Of a stretch of 57,982 nucleotides of DNA, positions 9,262 through 17,847 are shown one piece after another; the first letter of the stretch is position 1; each line of letters begins with the position of its first letter. Source of the stretch: Rhizobiales bacterium 62-17. Lineage in GTDB: Bacteria > Pseudomonadota > Alphaproteobacteria > Rhizobiales > Beijerinckiaceae. The position numbers and the translations under genes were made by a program. Where the stretch lies: the NCBI GenBank assembly GCA_001898965.1, contig MKVW01000007.1, positions 134,273-192,254 on the forward strand, read 5' to 3'. Below the pieces are notes generated by a model. It was not told the DNA's origin. It made no database searches and worked only from the letters and a program-made list of their open reading frames with translations.

Positions 9262-10143
9262 ATGGCGAACGACATTTACACGCCGAGGCGGATCTCGCGC
9301 ACGCGGCATCTTGACGTCAGAAATTTACCGATCCAGTTGCGCGAATGGGAAGGCGATGGGCCGCCTCTGCTCCTGCTGCACGGCTTCCTCGATGCGTCCA
9401 GCACGTTCCAGTTTCTCGTCGACGCCATGGCGCAAAACAGGTGGATCATCGCGCCGGATTGGCGCGGCCACGGCGGCAGTGGCTGGGCGCCGCAGGGCTA
9501 TTGGCTGCACGACTATCTCGCCGATCTCGATACGATCGTCGAAACCGTCTCGCCCGATCAACCGATCGATATCGTCGGCCATAGTCTCGGCGGCAATCTG
9601 GTGACGGTTTATGCCGGCATCCGGCCGCACCGCGTGCGCCGGCTGGTCTCGATCGATGGCTTCGCCATGCGTGATACATCGGCGCAAGAAGCGCCCGCGC
9701 GCATCGGCAAATGGCTCGACAGCTTGAAGGAACTGCCGAAGGAACGCGTCTACGCCAATGTCGCTGAAATGGCCGATCGGCTCATGGCGGCCAATCGGCG
9801 GCTGCCGCGAGATAAGGCGCTTTTCCTGGCACAAAGCCTCGCCCGTCCCGTGAACGGCGATGTCGCCTTTGCCTTCGATCCCAAACATCGCCGCCCCTTC
9901 CCGACCTTGCATCGGATCGACGAATGGGCGGCGTGCTGGGAAAAGGTCGAGGCCCCGGCCTTATGGATTGCCGCGGGCGACCGGTTTGAGAAAGCGCCGC
10001 GCGAAGGACACGGCAATTTCGACTGGCGGCTGAAGCACCTGCGCCATGGACGCGGTGTCGATATTCCGGATACCGGCCACAACATTCATCACGATGCGCC
10101 GCAAGCCTTGGCGCGGCTGATCGAGGCGTTCTTCGCCGAATAG
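9262..10143 (+). CDS. Alpha/beta-fold hydrolase
   Basis: 293 residues from ATG 9262 (MANDIYTP), with AAGG upstream. The oxyanion-hole motif HGFLD is at 40-44, the nucleophile elbow GHSLGG has Ser108, and a C-terminal DTGHNIHHD supplies the catalytic His (about 270). The WRGHGGSG stretch after strand 4 is typical of haloalkane-dehalogenase/epoxide-hydrolase-like esterases. No signal peptide. The substrate cannot be predicted. A second hydrolase of the same fold follows 92 nt downstream. Confidence 0.78.
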   Translation: MANDIYTPRRISRTRHLDVRNLPIQLREWEGDGPPLLLLHGFLDASSTFQFLVDAMAQNRWIIAPDWRGHGGSGWAPQGYWLHDYLADLDTIVETVSPDQPIDIVGHSLGGNLVTVYAGIRPHRVRRLVSIDGFAMRDTSAQEAPARIGKWLDSLKELPKERVYANVAEMADRLMAANRRLPRDKALFLAQSLARPVNGDVAFAFDPKHRRPFPTLHRIDEWAACWEKVEAPALWIAAGDRFEKAPREGHGNFDWRLKHLRHGRGVDIPDTGHNIHHDAPQALARLIEAFFAE

Positions 10144-10235
10144 TATGGGGCTCTGCCCACGGCTTGCTCCGGGGTTGCCGGACCGTTCGCGCGTGTTAAA
10201 AGCCCCCAACCCTTTTAGCGCCTTTCGAGAGTTTC

Positions 10236-10940
10236 ATGAGCAAACCCGTCCTCTATCTCCTGCCCGGCCTGCTGTGCGACGCCCGCATTTTCGCGACGCA
10301 GATCGCCGATCTCGCCGACACTTGCGAGGTGAAATCGCTCGACTTCTTCGGCTTCGATTCCATTCCGGCGATGGCGCAGCACGTCCTGAAACAAGCTCCT
10401 GAAAAATTCTCCGTCGCCGGCTTCTCCATGGGGGGCCGCGTTGCTTTCGAAGTGTTCCGTCAGGCGCCGGAGCGGATCGAACGTTTCTGCGCCTTCGATA
10501 CGGGCCTGCCGCCACTGGCACCGGGCGAATTGGAAAAGCGCGAAGCGATCATCAAGCTCGCTTATGACAAAGGCATGGAAGGGCTCGCTGACTCCTGGCT
10601 GCCGCCGATGATCCATCCGGCACGGCAGGGCGATGAAGCCTTCATGAAGCCGCTGCGCGACATGATCCTGAGCGTGACGCCGGAAATCCACGAGAAGCAG
10701 ATCCGCGCCCTCATCAGTCGGCCCGATGCACGGCCGGTGTTGCAGCAGATCCATTGCCCCGCCCTATTCCTGGCCGGCCGGCAGGACGCCTGGAGTCCGC
10801 CGGAGCATCATGAGGAAATGGCGAAAGCCGTGCCCGGCTCGCGCCTCGTCGTCATCGAAGACAGCGGCCATTTCGTCTCCGTCGAACAGCCAGCAGCCTT
10901 CACCAAGGCACTGCGCGAATGGATGGAGATCAAGGTTTAA
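10236..10940 (+). CDS. Small alpha/beta-fold hydrolase
   Basis: 234 residues starting MSKPVLYLLPGLLCD. Nucleophile elbow GFSMGG (Ser64), acid residue probably in GRQDAWSPP, and catalytic His in EDSGHFVSVEQP (about 212). It resembles the short esterase/thioesterase-like members of the fold. Co-directional with the preceding hydrolase and probably co-transcribed; convergent with the exported unknown protein 22 nt away. Confidence 0.72.
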   Translation: MSKPVLYLLPGLLCDARIFATQIADLADTCEVKSLDFFGFDSIPAMAQHVLKQAPEKFSVAGFSMGGRVAFEVFRQAPERIERFCAFDTGLPPLAPGELEKREAIIKLAYDKGMEGLADSWLPPMIHPARQGDEAFMKPLRDMILSVTPEIHEKQIRALISRPDARPVLQQIHCPALFLAGRQDAWSPPEHHEEMAKAVPGSRLVVIEDSGHFVSVEQPAAFTKALREWMEIKV

Positions 10941-10962
10941 GCATGCCGGGCATGATCCGGCC

Positions 10963-12597
10963 TCAAAGCCGCTTCGGATTGCCCGGCAGAATTTGATAGC
11001 GGCGGCCAGAGCCGTTGTCGTCGGCGAAGGTCGCGATCGTGCCATCCACCGTCACGTTGTAGCAGGCCTCTTCGTCCTCATCGTCATCGGGAAAAGTGAA
11101 GCACACCTTTTCGCCCTTGATGACCCATTTGCCGGTGGCGGTCTCGTCATCGGCAAGCTGCTTCACTGTACCATCGGCCAGGTAATATTCGGTCAGCGGA
11201 TTGCCGTCCTCATCCTTGCCGCTGATCGAATTGCCAATCAGTTTCTGCCAGGCGGCGGCGCCGGTCAGCGGTCGATCCTGCGGCGCGGTTGTCGGCGCAT
11301 CATTCGCCGCCATTTGATTGGCCGTCACATGATTGGCTGTCACTTGCACATCCGCCACGGTGAAGAGCGAGGCGGGATCGCGAATGCTCAGCAGATCGAC
11401 GAAACTGAGCGAACCCTTTTTCGCTGAGATCGAGACGGCGAGCTGTTTGGGATCGTCGACGAAACGCGCCAGCGCCTCGGCAATCTTCAGTCCATTGGCC
11501 TCGCCGCCCAAGAGCAGCGGAATGACGGAAGCGGCTTTCGCCAAATCGCTCTTCAGCTCCGCCATGCTCTGTTTCTGCTGTCGTGCCGCCTCTTGCAGGA
11601 TTTTTTCGGCAAGGCCGCCATTGGTGAACTTCATGTCGACAGCGGCGACACCCGCCCCCAGCAGGGCAAAGATGCGCTCGCTCTGTTCGCTGGAAAAAGC
11701 CCCAGGGTCGATGCCGGTGAAGCGTCCTTTGAGCGCCAGCGTGCCGAGATCGGCGCCCGAGACCGTCAGATCGTCGAGACCATAGACCCGCTGGGTCGGA
11801 TCGTAGGTACCGGAAAAGCCGAAGGACAGATCGAGACGATCGATGCCGACTTCCTTCAGCTTGATAGCCCCATCCGACGAAGGCGGCACTTCCACGACGA
11901 TATTGTCGGCCTTGGCGGCAAGCCGCAGCGGCAAACCGTTGTCAAAGGTCGCATCGGCGCCGATCGCGGCAATTTTGACCTTGGTCAAATTACCACCCGG
12001 TGCGTCAGGCGGCGTGTCCTTGTCCGGCCCCTGTCCCTCGACATCGCGCATGGAAAAGCGGGTGAACTGCGCCATGCCCTTTTTCAGATCGTTGTCGCGG
12101 ATCGCTTGCAGGAGGCCCGCGATATTGGCGCCGTCGAGCTGCAACGCTCCCGATTTGAAGCGCAGCGCACCACCGGGCTTGTCGGCGAACGAACTGTCGA
12201 AGGAGCCGATGGAAAGCTGTTTCACCTTGCCGGTGTCGACATCGCTGGCGACGAAATCGGCAAGCGTCATGCGCGAGTCCTTGGCGGTGATCACCACGGA
12301 GGGAATGGCGATGCGCGCCGCCTTGAGCTTGCCGGCGATGGCGGCGGCCTCCGCGCCTGACGTGGCGCTGCTGAACAGTTTCGTCACTTCCTCGCGATCG
12401 AGATTGGTGCCGATGAATTCGATGCGGCGGAATGCAATGCTGGCCTTGCCGCCGTCGTCATAGGTGTGGTTTTCGAGGACCACATCCTGCTGCGCCCGCG
12501 CTGGAGCGGAAAAGCCAGCCGAGAGGACCGCGATCAGGAGAGCCGCACGCGGCCAGATGCGGTCCGGCCGCCTGCCCGTTTCAACGCCGTACCACAT
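10963..12597 (-). CDS. Exported protein of unknown function
   Basis: 544 residues; ATG with GAGGCG upstream. The N-terminus has a basic patch then a hydrophobic stretch (AALLIAVLSAGFSAPARA) ending in a likely signal-peptidase site before QQD. The body is Asp/Lys/Ala-rich, with repeated phrases such as GSFDSSF, DDLTVSGADL and LSFVDLL, reminiscent of beta-strand-rich periplasmic proteins. A short degenerate repeat (VTANHVTANQMAAN) near 420 separates a C-terminal domain of about 95 residues with WVIKGEKVCFTF and an acidic run, which looks lipocalin-like. I do not recognise a named family. Periplasmic or envelope location is inferred. Confidence 0.7.
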   Translation of the reverse strand: MWYGVETGRRPDRIWPRAALLIAVLSAGFSAPARAQQDVVLENHTYDDGGKASIAFRRIEFIGTNLDREEVTKLFSSATSGAEAAAIAGKLKAARIAIPSVVITAKDSRMTLADFVASDVDTGKVKQLSIGSFDSSFADKPGGALRFKSGALQLDGANIAGLLQAIRDNDLKKGMAQFTRFSMRDVEGQGPDKDTPPDAPGGNLTKVKIAAIGADATFDNGLPLRLAAKADNIVVEVPPSSDGAIKLKEVGIDRLDLSFGFSGTYDPTQRVYGLDDLTVSGADLGTLALKGRFTGIDPGAFSSEQSERIFALLGAGVAAVDMKFTNGGLAEKILQEAARQQKQSMAELKSDLAKAASVIPLLLGGEANGLKIAEALARFVDDPKQLAVSISAKKGSLSFVDLLSIRDPASLFTVADVQVTANHVTANQMAANDAPTTAPQDRPLTGAAAWQKLIGNSISGKDEDGNPLTEYYLADGTVKQLADDETATGKWVIKGEKVCFTFPDDDEDEEACYNVTVDGTIATFADDNGSGRRYQILPGNPKRL

Positions 12598-12737
12598 GGT
12601 GCGCCTCTATCGTGAACCGTTGGATTCTGGTCTACAAGACTACCGACAATCGTGGGGCGCCGATAGCGCCGGCGAGCGATTGGCGCTAAGCTTGCACAAA
12701 GCCGGCGGGAAGCCGGGCACGATGAGGGAGAGATAAG

Positions 12738-13685
12738 ATGGCACAGCCAAAAGTGATGGGAATGCGCGGGCTCGAGGTTGCCGTCTACGATCTCGAAGAA
12801 AGCGCCAAATATTATCGCGACGTCTGGGCACTGGATGAAGTCTCCCGCGACGGCGGCAAAATGCATCTGCGTGCGACCGGCCCCGATCATCACGTCCTCA
12901 CCCTGCACGAGCGCCCGAAGGCTGGGCTGGTCGCCTTGAATTTCGCCGCCGCGGACAAAGCCGCCGTCGACGGCCTGCACGCGCATGCGATCGCCAGTGG
13001 CGTGACGGTGCTTGCCGCGCCGCAGGTGCTGCCGGCGCAAGACGGTGGCGGCTACGGCTTCGAAATGCGTTCGCCCGACGGCCACACCATGCGCGTCTCC
13101 AGCAATGTCGACAGCCATGCGGTGACCTCGGTCGATCCGGCGCGGCCGTGGCGCATCAATCATGTCGTGCTCAATTCGGAAGACATCCCGACCGAGATGG
13201 CCTTCTATCTCGACACGCTCGGCTTCCGCCATTCCGACACCACCGACATCATGAGCTTCATCCGCTGTTCGCGGAATCACCATTCGATCGCGCTGGCCAA
13301 GCACGGCGGCCCCTCGCTCAATCACATGGCCTATGAAATGTACGATTTCGATGGGCTGATGCGCGGCACCGGACGCGTGCGCATGGCCGGCCATGAACTG
13401 GGCTGGGGCGTGGGCCGCCATGCAGGGCCCGGTCAGAACATCTTCGCCTATTTCGTCGACCCCAACGGCTTCGTCACCGAATATACGACCGATGTCGATC
13501 AGGTGGGCGACGACTATCAGGAACATTTCGCCGACTTCTGGCGCGCCAAGCCGTTGCGCCCTTGCGCCTGGGCCGGCAACAAAGTGGTGCCGACGGCGGC
13601 GGCGACCCATGCCATGTCGGGCAAGACCATCGCTGAGCGCAACGCGCGCTGCGAGGATGTGATCGCTGAAAAACTCGCCAGCTGA
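12738..13685 (+). CDS. Type I extradiol ring-cleavage dioxygenase (VOC family)
   Basis: 315 residues; GGGAGAGATAAG precedes ATG. It has two vicinal-oxygen-chelate modules (about 5-125 and 135-255). The C-terminal one carries the 2-His-1-Glu iron site: His142 (RINHVVL), His196 (LNHMAYE) and Glu248 (VTEYTTD). Family members cleave catechols next to the hydroxyls (catechol 2,3-dioxygenase type). The substrate is not predictable here because no other ring-cleavage genes adjoin it; the FAA-family hydrolase at 4.8 kb could act downstream in principle. Transcribed alone, divergent from the exported unknown protein. Confidence 0.82.
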   Translation: MAQPKVMGMRGLEVAVYDLEESAKYYRDVWALDEVSRDGGKMHLRATGPDHHVLTLHERPKAGLVALNFAAADKAAVDGLHAHAIASGVTVLAAPQVLPAQDGGGYGFEMRSPDGHTMRVSSNVDSHAVTSVDPARPWRINHVVLNSEDIPTEMAFYLDTLGFRHSDTTDIMSFIRCSRNHHSIALAKHGGPSLNHMAYEMYDFDGLMRGTGRVRMAGHELGWGVGRHAGPGQNIFAYFVDPNGFVTEYTTDVDQVGDDYQEHFADFWRAKPLRPCAWAGNKVVPTAAATHAMSGKTIAERNARCEDVIAEKLAS

Positions 13686-13770
13686 CGTGAGGCTGACAGG
13701 ACGTGGGATATTAACCCCGCGTCAACGATAACGATTCAACACCATCCACCTTAGCAAGAATTCAGTAACC

Positions 13771-13798
13771 TTTACGACCCTTACTGATCCCGTAAATG
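13771..13798 (+). promoter_or_regulatory. Possible promoter of the first outer-membrane barrel gene
   Basis: TTTACG, 16 nt, then TAAATG, the same -35 sequence and spacing as before the next three barrel genes. The leader then contains a GCCGGC-N8-GCCGGC hairpin (13805-13824). Confidence 0.35.
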
Positions 13799-13840
13799 AG
13801 TTGTGCCGGCAGCGTTTCGCCGGCTTATGGGGTCAGTATC

Positions 13841-14713
13841 ATGCGTTATGCGTTCCTGGGCGGCGTCGCCCTTTCTGTTCTTGCTTTTGCCGGCGCGAAC
13901 GCCGCCGATTTGCCGCCGCGTGGCTCGCCTTATTCACCAACGCCGATGTATGCGCCGGTCTCGGCCAACAGCTGGTCGGGCTTTTATGCGGGCATCAACG
14001 CCGGCATGGCCTTCACGGGTAGCAACGGCAACGGCATTCTGCCGGCCGGTTCTTTCCTGACACCTGGCGCCTTCCCGCAGGCAGCGCTGCCGGCCATCGG
14101 CAACTCAAACGGCGTCAAGGGCAGCAGCGGCACATTCGGCATCCAGGCCGGTTACAACTGGCAGCTCAACAATGGCGTGGTGATCGGCACGGAAGCCGAT
14201 ATCAACTGGCGCGGTCGCAATCGCAGCGGCGGCTTCGGCACCGCTTTCGTGCCGCTCGGCGGCGCCGGCCCGTTCACCGGCAGCAACGGCTTTGCCTATT
14301 TCGGCCAGAATCGCAGCGAGTGGTTTGGCACCTTGCGTTCGCGGGTCGGTGTCGCGCTCGATCGCGCTCTGCCTTACGTGACGGCTGGTCTCGCTTACGG
14401 TGGCACCGGCACGTCCAACTCCGCCATGTTCACCACCAATGGCGCCATGACCGGCGGCCCGTTCGTGACGCAGAATGGCGGCAGCAATTTCGGCTGGGCC
14501 GCGGGCGCTGGTATCGAATACGCCTTCACCAACAACATCAGCCTGAAAGCCGAATATCTTTACGTGAACATCGATCACGGCACCCGCATGTTGGTTAATC
14601 CGACCAACCCCGGTTACCTGCTGGTCAACCGCAACGACGACCGCATGCACATCCTGCGCGCCGGCCTCAACTACCGCTTCGGCGGCATCGGCCAGGGCAT
14701 CTTCGCCCAATAA
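13841..14713 (+). CDS. Outer-membrane beta-barrel protein (Omp25/31-like)
   Basis: 290 residues from ATG 13841 (MRYAFLGG); an upstream in-frame TTG adds residues before an evident signal peptide and is not favoured. The signal peptide is cleaved after ANA (next ADLPPRG). The mature part begins with W-S-G-F-Y-A-G-I-N-A-G, the usual first strand of the small porin-like barrels of Rhizobiales, then alternating strands, and ends LNYRFGGIGQGIFAQ. This last segment departs from the typical terminal aromatic. First of four barrel genes in tandem, but only distantly similar to the other three. Confidence 0.85.
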   Translation: MRYAFLGGVALSVLAFAGANAADLPPRGSPYSPTPMYAPVSANSWSGFYAGINAGMAFTGSNGNGILPAGSFLTPGAFPQAALPAIGNSNGVKGSSGTFGIQAGYNWQLNNGVVIGTEADINWRGRNRSGGFGTAFVPLGGAGPFTGSNGFAYFGQNRSEWFGTLRSRVGVALDRALPYVTAGLAYGGTGTSNSAMFTTNGAMTGGPFVTQNGGSNFGWAAGAGIEYAFTNNISLKAEYLYVNIDHGTRMLVNPTNPGYLLVNRNDDRMHILRAGLNYRFGGIGQGIFAQ

Positions 14714-14750
14714 CGCGCCCGCCGCTTCAAGCATCGACTTTAGGCCAAAC

Positions 14751-14775
14751 ACCGCGCTTCTCGCGCGGTGTTTTT
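14751..14775 (+). terminator. Rho-independent terminator
   Basis: ACCGCGC-TTCTC-GCGCGGT stem-loop followed by GTTTTT, directly after the first barrel gene. Confidence 0.85.
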
Positions 14776-14851
14776 ACTATGGTCAGCCCGATCGCAATAT
14801 ACTGATTTTTAAGACTTATCGCCAGCTGTGACTTTACCGCAACACCGCCCT

Positions 14852-14908
14852 AAAAATGACACCTGAGGGCCAAGTTTCGATTTACGAAACTGCCGACTCT
14901 CTCTAGGG
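14852..14908 (+). promoter_or_regulatory. Conserved promoter block before barrel gene 2
   Basis: A stretch of about 57 bp conserved upstream of three barrel genes. It includes AAATGACAC, then ATTTACG (-35, TTTACG 14881-14886), 16 nt, CTAGGG (-10 position) and the intervening GCCGACTCTCTCTAG. Conservation outside the coding region supports a real promoter or operator. Leader of about 70 nt. Confidence 0.55.
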
Positions 14909-14979
14909 TCCCGCCAGGTTTCGGGGTTTCGTTTTGGGGCCACTTTTCCGATTCTCTTTTACTCAGAGGTATAAGCACA

Positions 14980-15669
14980 ATGCGTCATCTTCTCCTCGGT
15001 TCGGTTGCCGCTTTCGCGCTCGTCGCTGGCGCCGCTCAGGCCGCTGACCTTCCGCGCCGCGCTGCTCCGCCGGCTCCGATCTATGTTGCTCCGATCTTCA
15101 CCTGGACCGGCTTCTACGTCGGTGCGCAGATCGGCGGCGGCTGGGGCCGTAGCGAAATCGGCGCCATCTCCTACAACGCCAACGGCGTCGTCGGTGGTCT
15201 GCACGCTGGTTACAACATGCAGTTCGGTTCGATCGTTGCCGGTGTTGAAGGCGACATCGAAGCCACTTCGCTCAAGGGCTCGACCGCTTTCCCGGGCGTT
15301 CTCCTGAAGACCCGCGCTCCGTGGCAGGGTTCGGTCCGCGCTCGCGTCGGCGTCGCCTTCGACCGCGCGCTGATCTACGCCACCGGCGGTGTCGCGATTG
15401 CTCAGCTCAAGCACGACATCATCATCCCGCCGTTCGCTTTCGGCACCAGCACGACCCGCGCTGGCTGGACGGTTGGCGCTGGCGTCGAATACGCCATCAA
15501 CAACAACTGGTCGGTTCGCGCTGAATATCGCTACACCGACTACGGCCGTTACAACACCGCGTTCTTCCCGCTGGGCACTGCCAACACCCGCTTCAAGGAA
15601 AACGCCGTGCGCGTTGGTCTGAGCTACCGCTTCGGTGGCGCGGCCGGCCCGGTCGTCGCCAAGTACTAA
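14980..15669 (+). CDS. Outer-membrane beta-barrel protein (Omp25/31-like), paralogue A
   Basis: 229 residues; AGAGGT upstream of ATG. Signal peptide MRHLLLGSVAAFALVAGAAQA, then ADLPRRAAPPAP and FTWTGFYVGAQIGGGWG as first strand. The terminal strand includes VRVGLSYRFGG and the protein ends VVAKY. The barrel has about eight predicted strands, as in Omp25/Omp31/RopB proteins, which are abundant structural outer-membrane proteins that can bind LPS or haem in some genera. Codon use is strongly biased to GCT/CGC/GGT, more than in its neighbours, which suggests high expression. Confidence 0.88.
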   Translation: MRHLLLGSVAAFALVAGAAQAADLPRRAAPPAPIYVAPIFTWTGFYVGAQIGGGWGRSEIGAISYNANGVVGGLHAGYNMQFGSIVAGVEGDIEATSLKGSTAFPGVLLKTRAPWQGSVRARVGVAFDRALIYATGGVAIAQLKHDIIIPPFAFGTSTTRAGWTVGAGVEYAINNNWSVRAEYRYTDYGRYNTAFFPLGTANTRFKENAVRVGLSYRFGGAAGPVVAKY

Positions 15670-15700
15670 TATCCAAGACGCTTCTGGCGTCTGGTTTGGA

Positions 15701-15730
15701 AAACCCGGCCTCGCGGCCGGGTTTTCTTTT
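15701..15730 (+). terminator. Rho-independent terminator
   Basis: AAACCCGGCC-TCGC-GGCCGGGTTTT with a following CTTTT; nearly identical to the terminator after the fourth barrel gene. Confidence 0.9.
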
Positions 15731-15849
15731 GCCTATTTGAAGGGCAGCGCAGCCCGCCCTTGTGGCAATTTGATCACAAAAACTGCAGCCCCAACCTATT
15801 GCATAAGCAGCCAAATTTCATTTCGTGTCATTTCAGCAACAGCGCTTTG

Positions 15850-15905
15850 GAAATGACACACGATCGCCATCTTGCAATTTACGATTTGCCGGACTCTCTC
15901 TAGCT
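15850..15905 (+). promoter_or_regulatory. Conserved promoter block before barrel gene 3
   Basis: Same block as before gene 2: AAATGACACA, ATTTACG (TTTACG 15878-15883), 16 nt, CTAGCT, with GGACTCTCTCTAG in between. Confidence 0.55.
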
Positions 15906-15966
15906 TGAAGCTAGTTTTCAGGGCTGGTGGGGCCCTTTCCGTCCCTCTTTCTGGAGCGAGAATACC

Positions 15967-16656
15967 ATGCGTCATCTGCTTCTAGGTTCGGTTGCCGCGT
16001 TCGCGCTTGTGGCTGGTGGCGCTCAGGCGGCCGATCTTCCGCGCCGCGCTGCTCCACCGGCTCCGGTTTATGTTGCCCCAATCTTCACGTGGACCGGCTT
16101 CTACGTCGGTGCGCAGATCGGCGGCGGTTGGGGACGCACGGAATTCGGCGGCCTGACCTACAATGCCAATGGCGTCGTCGGCGGTCTCCACGCCGGCTAC
16201 AACCTGCAATTCGGTTCGATCGTCGCCGGCGTCGAAGGTGACATTGAAGCGACATCGCTGAAGGGGTCGACCAGCTTCGCCTTCGCCTCGTTCAAGACCA
16301 CTGCCCCGTGGCAGGGCTCGCTGCGCGCCCGCCTCGGTGTCGGCTTCGACCGTGCCCTGATCTATGTCACCGGCGGTGTCGCCTTCGCTGGCATCAAGCA
16401 CGAAGTGTTCATTCCGCCGTTCGCTCTGTCGAACTCGTCCACCCGCACCGGCTGGACCCTTGGTGGTGGCGTCGAATACGCCTTCTCGCCCACTTGGTCG
16501 ATTCGTGCCGAATATCGCTACACCGATTACGGTCGTTACACCGCCAGCTTCTTCCCCTTCGGCGCGGCCAATACCCGCTTCAAGGAGAATGCCGTGCGCG
16601 TTGGCCTGAGCTATCGGTTCGGCGGCTTCGCCGGCCCGGTGGTCGCGAAATACTGA
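15967..16656 (+). CDS. Outer-membrane beta-barrel protein (Omp25/31-like), paralogue B
   Basis: 229 residues, the same length as paralogue A and nearly identical over signal peptide, first strand and last strands (for example FKENAVRVGLSYRFGG). It differs mostly in two loop regions (about 100-108 and 140-150), as expected for surface loops. GGAGCGAG precedes ATG. Its own promoter block and terminator make it a separate transcription unit. Confidence 0.88.
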   Translation: MRHLLLGSVAAFALVAGGAQAADLPRRAAPPAPVYVAPIFTWTGFYVGAQIGGGWGRTEFGGLTYNANGVVGGLHAGYNLQFGSIVAGVEGDIEATSLKGSTSFAFASFKTTAPWQGSLRARLGVGFDRALIYVTGGVAFAGIKHEVFIPPFALSNSSTRTGWTLGGGVEYAFSPTWSIRAEYRYTDYGRYTASFFPFGAANTRFKENAVRVGLSYRFGGFAGPVVAKY

Positions 16657-16690
16657 GATGATTTCGGCGGCTTCGCCTTGAATGTATTGG

Positions 16691-16719
16691 AAAACCGGCC
16701 TTCCTGGCCGGTTTTTTTT
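16691..16719 (+). terminator. Rho-independent terminator
   Basis: AAAACCGGCC-TTCCT-GGCCGGTTTT followed by a run of T on the plus strand. Confidence 0.9.
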
Positions 16720-16781
16720 ATTGGGTCGCGAATGTATCGTATTTCGACTACATATGTGCCTTTCACGCCACATTTGCTCGC

Positions 16782-16837
16782 AAAATCACTCATAGCGGCC
16801 ATGCGCAGATTTACGGTCTCCCGACTCAGGCCTAAAC
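16782..16837 (+). promoter_or_regulatory. Diverged conserved promoter block before barrel gene 4
   Basis: Recognisable but more diverged copy: AAATCACTCATAGCGGCCAT, ATTTACG, 16 nt from TTTACG, then CTAAAC; CCCGACTC is retained in the spacer. Confidence 0.45.
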
Positions 16838-16895
16838 TCCGAGGTGAGGGCTTTACGAATTGATTTTTCCATTCTCTTGGACTGAGGGGAAACTT

Positions 16896-17714
16896 ATGCG
16901 TCATCTGCTTCTCGGATCTGTCGCGCTGTTGGGGCTTGCTGCGGTCAGCGCCCAAGCTGCGGATCTTCCGCGCCGCGCCGCACCGCCGGCACCGGTTTAT
17001 ATTGCGCCTATTTTCACATGGACCGGTTTCTACGTTGGTCTCAACGCAGGTTACGGTTTCAGCGGCGACCGCGGTGTCGGCATCTCAGGCTCGCCACTGA
17101 TCACCAATGGACAGCTCGCCGCGACGGTGCCGTTCTCCCTGTCGCCCAAGCGGGACGGCTTCATCGGCGGTGCCCAGGTCGGCTACAATGTCCAATCTGG
17201 CAGCCTCGTCTATGGTGTCGAAGTCGACTTCCAAGGCGCTGATATTAAAGGCTCGGCCAATGCCTGCGCCGTCGGTCTCGGTTGCGGCGCCGTCATCACC
17301 AACGCGACCAACAAACTTGAATGGTTCGGTACGTTGCGCGGCAGGCTCGGCGTGGCTTTTGACCGCGCGCTGATATACGCGACCGGTGGTCTTGCACTCG
17401 GTGGCGTTCGTAACTCGGCTCACCTCAACGAGTTTGCTGGGGCTGGCCGTCAGTTCGATGTCCGCAATAACAACACTCGCGCCGGCTGGACCCTCGGCGC
17501 CGGCGTCGAATATGCGATCTCCGGCAACTGGTCGGCCAAGCTCGAATACCTGTACTATGACCTCGGTCGCACCAGCGGCGTTGGCATTCAGACCAATCCG
17601 GTCAATCCTGCCGAATTCATGACGGCGCGCTTCCGGAACAACGGCCATATCGTGCGGGCAGGCATCAACTACCGCTTCGGCGGCCCGGCTGGCCCGGTGG
17701 TCGCCAGCTACTGA
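16896..17714 (+). CDS. Outer-membrane beta-barrel protein (Omp25/31-like), paralogue C
   Basis: 272 residues from ATG 16896 (MRHLLLGSVALLGLAAVSAQA signal peptide, GAGGGGA upstream). Begins like paralogues A and B (ADLPRRAAPPAP, FTWTGFYVG) but has longer loops; one contains two extra cysteines (NACAVGLGCGAV, about residues 120-131) that may form a disulfide. Ends INYRFGGPAGPVVASY. Same barrel family; ligand or pore function unknown. Confidence 0.87.
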   Translation: MRHLLLGSVALLGLAAVSAQAADLPRRAAPPAPVYIAPIFTWTGFYVGLNAGYGFSGDRGVGISGSPLITNGQLAATVPFSLSPKRDGFIGGAQVGYNVQSGSLVYGVEVDFQGADIKGSANACAVGLGCGAVITNATNKLEWFGTLRGRLGVAFDRALIYATGGLALGGVRNSAHLNEFAGAGRQFDVRNNNTRAGWTLGAGVEYAISGNWSAKLEYLYYDLGRTSGVGIQTNPVNPAEFMTARFRNNGHIVRAGINYRFGGPAGPVVASY

Positions 17715-17740
17715 GCTTAACAGTAGCGCCCAAGAGTCTA

Positions 17741-17770
17741 AAACCCGGCCTCGCGGCCGGGTTTTTCCTT
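17741..17770 (+). terminator. Rho-independent terminator
   Basis: AAACCCGGCC-TCGC-GGCCGGGTTTTT; stem sequence identical to the terminator at 15701. Confidence 0.9.
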
Positions 17771-17847
17771 TTTCGAAGCTTCAACAGGCCGGTTAAGGTG
17801 CTCTACCGGCTTGTTTTAGCCATCTGGCCGTGGCAAGCGGTGCGCCC

